DNA of 63,942 bases from Planctomycetota bacterium (GTDB taxonomy: Bacteria; Planctomycetota; SZUA-567): assembly GCA_031269935.1 (NCBI GenBank), contig JAISYL010000167.1, positions 1 through 63,942 on the forward strand, read 5' to 3'. The first letter of the stretch is position 1; each line of letters opens with the position of its first letter. Made by a program: the position numbers and the translations under genes. Below the pieces are notes generated by a model. The model saw nothing but the letters and a program-made list of their open reading frames with translations, was not told where the DNA came from and did not search any database. Positions 56,243 through 63,942 of this stretch are shown here, one piece after another.

Positions 56243-57418
56243 ATGAGATATCGTTATGGAAACCGGAACGGTATGACTCTCATCGAGATAATGATTGCCT
56301 TTTCCCTCCTTGCCGCCGTCATCGGCCTAGCCGGATCGGCGATGATGACCTTTCTCCGGCTGATGCACAACCAGATTGGCGTGATCCAGGCCGACCGGCT
56401 GGCGCAAAAGGTTTTCGTGCGGCTTGGCGAACTCCTGAGCGACGCCATCATTCCCATAGGTGTCGCCTCCGCGGACGGTTCGGATATCCCCACCGCGTGG
56501 GACGATATCGACGACGGGGCGGTCGGCTTCGGCGGCGCGTCCGGCGCCAGATGGCGGCGGGAGTTGGGCATTGGCATGGACAGCATCGCCTTTGTCCAGC
56601 CGGTGTCGATTCTGGGCAGCGGGTACGACAACAGGTACGACGTGGGCGACGATCCCCCCCGCAACGACGCGTCGGCATTCGCCAGCCGCCTGCTGGTGGG
56701 ACAGGTCCGGAGCGGCAAGGGATTTCTGGGGGCGGGCGTTGCCGCGCGAACCGACAAGTGGGGGAATTACCGGTTCGACTTCCGCGCCGGCGACGAGCCG
56801 GTGAGCGTTCTGGCCATGATGGATCCTCTTGGATTGACCGGCCCCGCCTTCGAGCGGATAGGCGTACCCACCGAGGCCGACTGGGAAACCGTCCTCCTGG
56901 CCGGCGCCGCTTCCTGGCCAGCCAGGACCTCTTTTGTCGCGGTGCGCTTCATCCCGCTCATCAACCCCGTGAACAACGAGCCGTGGATTGTCGACGAGAC
57001 CAGGGCGTTCAAGGGGCGATCCCACGACCTTGACGGCGACGGCCGGATCGACGGCCGTTTTCAGGTCGGCAGGCTTCAGCTTCTCCATTCCGGCGGCTCC
57101 GATCTGCCAACTGAAAACGCCGGGGCGACCGGCATCGTCAACGCCACCCTCCCGCAGATAACCATCGACCTGACCCCCAACATCATTCTACGGCGCGTCA
57201 ACCCCGGGGACCGGACGCCGATATTCCAGTTGGCCGATCCCGATCCGGCGGCCGGGGGCGCTTCCGACGACAGGCTTGGGGCGCTTATGAGGGTCAAGCT
57301 TCTCATCGTGGACAACTCCGGCGTGGACGGCGACGGCTTGGTCGTCCCCGTCCACGCGAAAGGGCCCGCGCCCCGGTGGCACGAGTCCGCCGTTTTCATG
57401 AAGAATATGAGCCGCTGA
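56243..57418 (+). CDS. Minor pseudopilin (GspJ/PilW-like)
   Basis: 'MRYRYGNRNGMTLIEIMIAFSLLAAVIGLAGSAMMTFLRLM' with Glu at +5. Confidence 0.82.
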   Translation: MRYRYGNRNGMTLIEIMIAFSLLAAVIGLAGSAMMTFLRLMHNQIGVIQADRLAQKVFVRLGELLSDAIIPIGVASADGSDIPTAWDDIDDGAVGFGGASGARWRRELGIGMDSIAFVQPVSILGSGYDNRYDVGDDPPRNDASAFASRLLVGQVRSGKGFLGAGVAARTDKWGNYRFDFRAGDEPVSVLAMMDPLGLTGPAFERIGVPTEADWETVLLAGAASWPARTSFVAVRFIPLINPVNNEPWIVDETRAFKGRSHDLDGDGRIDGRFQVGRLQLLHSGGSDLPTENAGATGIVNATLPQITIDLTPNIILRRVNPGDRTPIFQLADPDPAAGGASDDRLGALMRVKLLIVDNSGVDGDGLVVPVHAKGPAPRWHESAVFMKNMSR

Positions 57419-57567
57419 CGATTCCCGATTCCGGCCGGGACACCGTGCGCCGAACATTGACACGCTTGCGGATTGCGGTTCCCGCCTTGGCGGGCAAAGA
57501 AGGCGTATTTGGATCGATGCCGCGTCCCGTCGATGCGAAATGGGATGGACTCTTGGGAGGATTGACC

Positions 57568-60500
57568 ATGACAATACGGGGAAAAAGCAATGGGAACCGC
57601 GGCGGCGTGCTGCTGGTGGTGCTTCTGTTTTCCGCGGTCTTCGCCGTCGCCGCGGGGTTGTATTTCTTCAGCGTCTCCCATTCCGCGTACACCGAAAACA
57701 CCGTGCTCGACAACACGGCGTCGGCGCAGGCCCACGCGGAATTCGCCGCCGGGCTGGCCATCGCCAACCTGGGCGATGTCGAGTTCAAGACGGATGAACG
57801 GGACGGCATACCCATAAGCGTACAAAGGGACTGGGTCGCCCGCGATCCCTATGGATCCGGCCGTTTCGAGCGCCGGCTGGCCGGCGCCATAGGCGCCGGA
57901 ATGGACGGTTACGAATACAGGGTCAGGGTCGTGCCAATTCGCGAAGCCCGCAAGGAAGGGGCGGTTCCGGAAAGCTGGCACGCGGGAATCGACGTCCCGG
58001 ATTATAATTTCGGCGCCGATCCCATCCGCAACTTTACCGCCGCCTACGACGTGACGGCCGTCGCGCGCCATGTCCTCTCCGACAAGAAGGCGACGATGGC
58101 GGGCGGGGGCACGGTGCGGACCGTCGCGAGCATTAAGGCGCAATCCGCCTACAACGATCTGGACAAGCTGGCGACGCTGCACCTTGACAGTCCGCGGGAG
58201 CTCGTCCTGGACCGGATCGCCCCCGCCGCCGCCCTTCCCAGCCTCGCCGCCGGATACGGCTCGACGGGGGGGGGCGAAGGGGTGTTCAAGGTCGCCGGCG
58301 AGGATCATTACTCGATCAAGAGCGTCGCCAAAATCGGCATCATAGACAAGGTCGTCGAAAGCCTGATCCGCATCAAGGCGCTTCCCACCGAGTTTTTCTC
58401 CGTATACAACAACTGGTGGACCTACGGCAAGCAGACCGTGCAATTCATGGTCGGCGACGAGCCGAACCCCAACATCCCCCGCACCCGGAATATCGGCCGC
58501 GCCGCGATTGACCGGCAGATGATTCGCCTCGATCCCGACCGGGAGTCCGACATCTACTTCAACGGCGGCAAGGTCGGGTCCTCCGATCTCAACGTCGATC
58601 GTTTTTACCCCGGCTCGGGCTGGATGAGCCGCCATTACAGGGGGCGATCCGTCAACATCGGCGAGGACGGCCTAATCGTCGAAACCACGGAAAGCGAAAC
58701 CATACCGACGACCGAGGGCCTCAAGGCCCAGAAGTCCCTGGCGGTCGGCAGCCCCGAGAACTTCCTGAATGTATACTTCAATTATGTCGATCCCTTCAAC
58801 AGCGGCACCTGGGTCGCCGACAACGCCGGCGAGGCGGCGCTCAGGGACTGGAAGAGGGGGTGGAGGCAGATCATGTTCGCCCACCACCCCAAGAACGCGA
58901 CCATCATCACCAATAACGAGGGCAATAAAACTTACGCGGCTCCCCGCGACAACTGGAAGTCCAGGCGCCGGCGCCGTTTCCCGCTGCTAATCATGCCAAT
59001 GAACGCCGACGGCGCCATGCTGGTCCGCGAATACGACGACACCGCCTACGAAAACCCCACGGGCGGACGCGCCGTTCCCCCGGACAAGTGGTACGGCACT
59101 TACACCTGGATGTACCGCCTGGGCATCACCACCGTCGCCGGCACCAGCGCCGTCCGCGGCTACAACGGCAGCTGGAGAAAACCCACCAGGGAGAACGGCA
59201 CTCCGTCGACGGAGACCCAGGGAATGAAGGCCATGGCGCCGCGCGCCTTCTCGCTGCAGGAGTTTTTGGGCCGCCGCCTCACCACCGACGCCGACGGCGT
59301 ACCCGCCAAGATTGTGAACGGCGCGATTGTCGCCGGCGTTCCCGACTACGAGCTTGACGGCGACGGCGAACGCGTTCCCTACAATCCGGACCCCGCCGGC
59401 TCGCAGACCAATTTCAACGAATCCTGGCACCGCGAGACCAGGGAGGGCGACAATTGGGGCGTGAACGAGGCAACCATTCCGCTCATGCCGCCAACGGACG
59501 GCATATACGTCAGGCTCCAGCCCGGCGATCCCGAATATGTCGAGGGCTTCCCCGGAGGCGTCGCCAAGGAGGGATACTGGCAGGCACCCGCCCAGCGCCG
59601 GCCCGGCCATGTCCAGCGGTACAAGCGCTACCAGACCGTCAAGGACTTCGCCTTTCAGCGCAACATCGGATCCGAAGCGGAGCCGGACATGCGCGATGTG
59701 ACCAGCGTGTTCCTTTCCTTCGACACCAACCAGGAGCAGGATGCCGCCTACTTCTACTACCTGCTAGAGCTGAGCGGCTCCATCGTCTGGGCGGAACGCG
59801 CGCGGATCGCCGGCGAGGATCCGGGCGAGCTGTTTCGCCACTGGTGGGAAGGCGAGCCGCGGGAGGGCCTCACCGGCCGGGAGCCCGGAATGCCCATTTC
59901 CGCCCGCGCGGACGAGGACGTCAGGAAGCTTCCCTCCGAAGAACAACTGCCGGCCCTTTTCAAGACCATGGGCATCTATGATCCGTCCGATCCGGAGAAG
60001 AGGTACCCCGACGTCAACACCATGCTTGACGGCGCGGACGCCATGTCGGGCTTCAACAAGGTCGCCTTCGTCGCCGTCGGCGAAGAGAGCGAGCTCGGCA
60101 AACCCCGGGACTTCAATTCGTGGGATTCCTCGTCCCCCGTCTACTTTTACGGCGACGACGATCTCTGGGGGGTCGCCACCGCGATGTACGCGGCGAAGGG
60201 CCTCGACATGTTCACCGGGGAGCAGCGGGATGCGCTCGTCGCGCTGTTGGAGTCGGGCGATATCGAGGGCTACAACGAAAGATGGACCGCCTTCGTCAAG
60301 GAACAGGCGCTGGAACGCATCGACCGGTACAAGGGCGACTACCAGTTCCGTCACCTTTCCGAGCGTTTCAACGGCGAGTTCAACCGCGTGCAGGCCGTCC
60401 TGTCCCTGGAGAGCGACGGGGACGTCAATCCCCACCTCGGCAAGCTGCTGGGGATGCGGTCCGAGGCCAGCGGCCGCGGCCTGTCCCTCGCGACGTTCGG

Positions 60501-61851
60501 CAGGCGCCGATTCCGCGCTCCCGCCGTTTACGTCAGGGAGTCGCCGGAGGGAACGCTGACGCGGATGCTCCAGAGGGATTTCAATCCCGATGCCTCCGGC
60601 TCCGACAATATGGCGCCGACGCGGACGATGGTGACGCTTCTGCCGGGCGAGTACAATCCGGTCGGCGACGAAAGCTCCATCGTTCCCCAAGGATACGACC
60701 TGGAGGCCAATCCGGAAACCTATCCCTGGATCGGGATGATGGCCAAGGATAACGGGGCGCTCCAGATCAACGGCAGGCGGATCGCGCCGAAGTTCATCTG
60801 GCTGGAAAACCCGCCCCAGACCAAGTCGTCCCCGTATGCGCGGGATTTGGGGATGGACGACATCCGGACCCCTCCCGAATGGTTCACCGCGCCCGATTCC
60901 GAGACCGGCGTCGTCCTCCATGACGTCATGCTCCGCGGCGACACGATCCTGGGCATGGGAGGATACAACCGCGAACGCCGCGGCGCCCTGGGCTGGCATC
61001 GCGAGGGGCCGGGCGGGCTGCCCCCGGGCGTCTACGGCAACGAAACGCGGGAAAAGAAAGTCCACGAGTTGATTTTCGGCGATCACTACGAGTATGTCAT
61101 CATGACCGCGCGCGAATCGTCTTCGGGCTTGTCGAGCGGCGAGGAACCCGGACTGTTCCCGTTCGTGACCATGGAAACGACCGACGCCGACGGCAAGGCC
61201 GGGCGCTACGTCGCCCTGTTCCGCCCCGAGGACGAGGATCCCCTGACGACGCCCAAGGCGAACACGTTTGTACCCCGCCTCCTCCCGGCCGGCGAAATGC
61301 CCACCTTCGTCGTCGAGGGCGAGGACCTGGACGGCGCCGGCATTCTCGTGGTGAACGGCAACCTCCACCTTAGAACCAGGCTTTCCTACCACGGCGTTCT
61401 GATTGTGCTGGGGAATGTCCTTGTCGAGCCCCGCCAGTACGAAATGCGCGACAGTCTCGGCAACCGCATGGACGCCGAGGGGAATCCGATCAAGGAGGTC
61501 AACGGCCTATGGTACGTGATTGATCCGCACACGCTCGAGGTTCGCCCGGATTCGGAAGGCAAGCCGGTGCAATCCAAGGGAGGGCCCGTCAACGAATGGC
61601 GCGGCGGCCTCATCGTCCAGGGCAAGGCGGTCGCGGGCGGCAAAATGGCGGTGACGCCGGAACAGGCGAATGCCGAGGGCGAGATGATTCGTCCGGCCGG
61701 CGTCATTGACATCCGCGCCAGCCGACAGGCGGTCGAGGACACCATGGGCGCCTGGATCAAGGTCGGCCCGAACGAACAGATCGTCATGAATATGACCGGC
61801 TGGTCCACGGGCGCCACGGTCACCGCCGGCGAATCAATCTGGGAGGATTGA
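57568..61851 (+). CDS. Giant GspK/PilX-like minor pseudopilin
   Basis: 'NRGGVLLVVLLFSAVFAVAAGLYFFSVSHSAYTENTVLDNTASAQAHAEFAAGLAIANL'; no Glu at +5, as in GspK/PilX; ~1427 aa. Confidence 0.72.
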   Translation: MTIRGKSNGNRGGVLLVVLLFSAVFAVAAGLYFFSVSHSAYTENTVLDNTASAQAHAEFAAGLAIANLGDVEFKTDERDGIPISVQRDWVARDPYGSGRFERRLAGAIGAGMDGYEYRVRVVPIREARKEGAVPESWHAGIDVPDYNFGADPIRNFTAAYDVTAVARHVLSDKKATMAGGGTVRTVASIKAQSAYNDLDKLATLHLDSPRELVLDRIAPAAALPSLAAGYGSTGGGEGVFKVAGEDHYSIKSVAKIGIIDKVVESLIRIKALPTEFFSVYNNWWTYGKQTVQFMVGDEPNPNIPRTRNIGRAAIDRQMIRLDPDRESDIYFNGGKVGSSDLNVDRFYPGSGWMSRHYRGRSVNIGEDGLIVETTESETIPTTEGLKAQKSLAVGSPENFLNVYFNYVDPFNSGTWVADNAGEAALRDWKRGWRQIMFAHHPKNATIITNNEGNKTYAAPRDNWKSRRRRRFPLLIMPMNADGAMLVREYDDTAYENPTGGRAVPPDKWYGTYTWMYRLGITTVAGTSAVRGYNGSWRKPTRENGTPSTETQGMKAMAPRAFSLQEFLGRRLTTDADGVPAKIVNGAIVAGVPDYELDGDGERVPYNPDPAGSQTNFNESWHRETREGDNWGVNEATIPLMPPTDGIYVRLQPGDPEYVEGFPGGVAKEGYWQAPAQRRPGHVQRYKRYQTVKDFAFQRNIGSEAEPDMRDVTSVFLSFDTNQEQDAAYFYYLLELSGSIVWAERARIAGEDPGELFRHWWEGEPREGLTGREPGMPISARADEDVRKLPSEEQLPALFKTMGIYDPSDPEKRYPDVNTMLDGADAMSGFNKVAFVAVGEESELGKPRDFNSWDSSSPVYFYGDDDLWGVATAMYAAKGLDMFTGEQRDALVALLESGDIEGYNERWTAFVKEQALERIDRYKGDYQFRHLSERFNGEFNRVQAVLSLESDGDVNPHLGKLLGMRSEASGRGLSLATFGRRRFRAPAVYVRESPEGTLTRMLQRDFNPDASGSDNMAPTRTMVTLLPGEYNPVGDESSIVPQGYDLEANPETYPWIGMMAKDNGALQINGRRIAPKFIWLENPPQTKSSPYARDLGMDDIRTPPEWFTAPDSETGVVLHDVMLRGDTILGMGGYNRERRGALGWHREGPGGLPPGVYGNETREKKVHELIFGDHYEYVIMTARESSSGLSSGEEPGLFPFVTMETTDADGKAGRYVALFRPEDEDPLTTPKANTFVPRLLPAGEMPTFVVEGEDLDGAGILVVNGNLHLRTRLSYHGVLIVLGNVLVEPRQYEMRDSLGNRMDAEGNPIKEVNGLWYVIDPHTLEVRPDSEGKPVQSKGGPVNEWRGGLIVQGKAVAGGKMAVTPEQANAEGEMIRPAGVIDIRASRQAVEDTMGAWIKVGPNEQIVMNMTGWSTGATVTAGESIWED

Positions 61852-61853
61852 CG

Positions 61854-62867
61854 ATGAAGCGACACGCAAAGCGGTATATGCCCTTTCCGTTCCTGCCGGC
61901 GCTGCTCGCCCTTTTCGGTTCCGCCGTCTCCATGGCGGCGGAGCCCGGGGGCATGCTTCGACTCGGCGTCCCCGACGGCGGCAACTCCTTTCCGCGGCGC
62001 GCCGCCGAGGTTATCGCGGAACGCATCGCCGATGCGGCCGGAGGGGCGCGGGTGACCATCGCCGATGGCGGGAACCAAGCGGGTTCGGGCGTTTGGCGCC
62101 CGCTTCAGGACGGCCGCCTCGAGGTCGGGGTGGTGAGCGCGGCGGAAATCGCTTCCCGGTTCCCCGGATTCGCGGCGCTGAACACGCCGTTCGTTTTCGC
62201 CGATCTCGACGCGGCCGAGCGTTTCTATTTCGGCGAGGGCGGCGCCCGCGTCGCGGCCCTGGCCGCCCGGCGGGACGTGACCGTCGCCGCCTGGTTCGGC
62301 GCCGACGCGCCCTTCCTGCTCTCCCGCGTTCCCCTCGAGTCGGTCGAAAGCGTCAAGGGGTTGCGCGCCGCCTTCGACAGCGCTTCGCCGGCCGTCGAGA
62401 TCTTCCGTTCCCTCGGGGCGGAGGCGAGCGTCCGGCCGTACCGGGACCGGCTTGCCGCGTTTGTCGACGGAATCTACGATGTCGTGGAACTGGATCCGTC
62501 GGGATTGGCCGAGGGGGAGCTTCCGCCGGAGGGCATCCACGCCTATCACTCCGGCTACGTCTTTCCCTTCTGGGCGATCTGCTTCTCCGGGGCCGCCGCC
62601 AAGATGGCTCCGGAGGCGACCCTCTCCGCCCTTGTCCAGGGCGCCCGCGCCGGCGCGGCGGCGGCCGAGGCCGTTCTCGGCGAAGCCTCCGCCGCCGCGT
62701 ACGCCGTATTGAGCCGTCGGGGAGCGTCCTTCAACGCCCTCAACGCCGACTTGTTCGCGGCGGCGGCCGGCCCCGCGGCCGACTCCGCCGTCGCGACCGC
62801 GGACGCGGTCGTTCTCGAGGAAATAAACAAGATAAAAACGATAAAGAATCAGGACGATACCGAATAA
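61854..62867 (+). CDS. TRAP DctP-like periplasmic solute-binding protein
   Basis: Signal peptide; 'RRAAEVIAERIADAAGGARVTIADGGNQAGSGVWRPLQDGRLEVGVVSAAEIASRFPGFAALNTPFVFADLDAAERF'. Confidence 0.75.
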   Translation: MKRHAKRYMPFPFLPALLALFGSAVSMAAEPGGMLRLGVPDGGNSFPRRAAEVIAERIADAAGGARVTIADGGNQAGSGVWRPLQDGRLEVGVVSAAEIASRFPGFAALNTPFVFADLDAAERFYFGEGGARVAALAARRDVTVAAWFGADAPFLLSRVPLESVESVKGLRAAFDSASPAVEIFRSLGAEASVRPYRDRLAAFVDGIYDVVELDPSGLAEGELPPEGIHAYHSGYVFPFWAICFSGAAAKMAPEATLSALVQGARAGAAAAEAVLGEASAAAYAVLSRRGASFNALNADLFAAAAGPAADSAVATADAVVLEEINKIKTIKNQDDTE

Positions 62868-62868
62868 A

Positions 62869-62921
62869 CGGACTTGTCAAGGAAATCAAACATGCCGCCG
62901 TTTGATTTCCCCCCAGGTCCG
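62869..62921. repeat. Short hairpin repeat, family B (divergent)
   Basis: CGGACTTGTCAAGGAAATCAAACatgccgccGTTTGATTTCCCCCCAGGTCCG. Confidence 0.7.
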
Positions 62922-63047
62922 CAAACAGGCTGTCGCGGGAATCGGCTCGGGGTTCCGGATTTCCTTCCCGGCCCCAATCCCTCCCCCTCCAGCCGGGCGG
63001 GATGCCGCCGCCAGGCCGCCTCCATCCGTTCGGGATCGCCAAAAACC

Positions 63048-63706
63048 TTGGGCATGACCGACGCAATTTGGGACGTGACCCGGCGGATAGCCGGCATCAA
63101 CCGCGTCCACGGCCTCAAATGCGCGGAGATGGAAAGGATGGGCCGGGGAATCCCCCTGGATCCGGAATCGCCGATTGAGGAATCCGGCGGTGGCCGGGAA
63201 GCCTACGAACAGGACGGGGCCGCCGGCGCCGGGGAATCGCCGGAACCCGGGAAGCGGCTGGCCCCGGCCTAGCGGTCCGCGAAGTCTGGCTCGCGGCGCC
63301 GGCTAGACGGGAAAACATGACTGACAAGCGTGAGCTTCTCCTCGCTTCATTGGACAAACAATTCTTTTTCGACAAGGGGAAGAAGAAACAGATTGTGTCT
63401 TCACTATGCGGCTTGCAGGCGCAATTCGCCAATAACCCCGGTCACGCCCTCCGCATCCGGGCGAATGATTTCGCCAGCGAGACCTGGTACGACGGCTTGG
63501 TGAAGACCCGGACTTTTCGTCACACTCTTCACGCGGTGAGGAAAGACGAATTGGGATTGTTCTTGTCGGCGCAGGGCGTGCCGGAGGAGTGGGACGATGA
63601 TTGGGGAATGCCGCCGAAAACGATGGCGCGCTGGTCGGCCTTTTTGTTGGACAAAATTAGCGAGGGAGTATGCGGTCGCGAAGCGCTGAAGACCGCGAGC
63701 CGGAAG
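63048..63706 (+). pseudogene. Partial duplication of smc 3' end and AlkZ-like gene 5' end
   Basis: Collinear with ~50660-51366; copied AlkZ-like ORF stops after 137 aa (63317-63730). Confidence 0.93.
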
Positions 63707-63776
63707 GCGGCGGGGAAATTCGGGACATAATACTATTTTCGCTTGCATAATTAGCTTTTGCCGCTATGGTTTCATC

Positions 63777-63942
63777 ATGTCCCGAATAGTCCGGATAGTG
63801 GCGGTAGGAGTACCTCATCACACAACCCAACGCGGCAATCGCCGCCAGACCGTGTTTTTTACCGATGCCGACTATAGTGCTTATCTTGAATTGTTGGGCG
63901 AGTGGCATATCAAAGGATACTCCGGCCACAAAAAAGAGGCAG
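63777..63942 (+). mobile_element. REP-associated/Y1 (IS200-like) transposase, 5' part, truncated by window end
   Basis: Translation MSRIVRIVAVGVPHHTTQRGNRRQTVFFTDADYSAYLELLGEWHIKGYSGHKKEA; open at window end so missing from the ORF track. Confidence 0.9.

Noticed and set aside
59764-61392. 542-aa minus-strand ORF opposite the GspK-like gene
   Set aside because: Compositional shadow ORF; no recognisable motifs, and the opposite frame has a prepilin N-terminus and RBS.
1-63942. CRISPR arrays, tRNA genes, toxin-antitoxin or phage modules
   Set aside because: No regularly spaced repeats, cloverleaf-like sequences or diagnostic proteins seen on reading; tRNAscan/CRISPR finder would be needed to exclude them fully.

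Overview
High-GC bacterial chromosome segment. It opens with the 3' end of a 23S rRNA gene and a 5S rRNA gene, followed by about 26 kb of housekeeping genes: serine acetyltransferase, MCP, ruvA, dus, hisFH, DUF89, two aminotransferases, glycyl-tRNA synthetase, DHH phosphoesterase, fusA and greA. A znuABC-type zinc uptake cluster with a TIGR03943/permease pair lies inside this stretch. Next comes a ~13 kb minus-strand catabolic cluster (LysR, two TRAP DctQM pairs, two DctP proteins, ketopantoate reductase-like, malate dehydrogenase-like, SDR, homocitrate/isopropylmalate synthase-like, FAH-family, HMG-CoA lyase-like). It is followed by a MnmE-like GTPase, nrdR-nrdD-nrdG, a radical SAM enzyme, smc and an AlkZ-like gene. 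The last ~10 kb is an accessory region: IS66 remnant, orphan GspI/GspJ/GspK-like minor pseudopilins coupled to a solute-binding protein gene, a partial smc/alkZ duplication, and a truncated REP-associated (Y1) transposase. A small basic protein at 10009-10230 hints at the PVC superphylum (inference from memory, no search run). The least explained signals are: (i) a family of ~146-160 bp nested-palindrome elements whose ends supply TAG stop codons to flanking reading frames; (ii) a second family of ~50 bp 'CTTTTAAAGGAAATC' hairpins found 3' of genes, with a RAYT-like transposase at the window edge; (iii) two near-identical 53-bp promoter blocks with a CCATA-N9-TATGG (T-N11-A) site in the TRAP cluster; (iv) an NrdD lacking a canonical RVxGY glycyl-radical motif; (v) the orphan pseudopilin/solute-binding-protein operon; (vi) an in-frame 96-bp duplication of an RBS + start codon + signal-anchor segment in the zinc locus. 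All calls come from reading the sequence and supplied ORFs; no database search was done.
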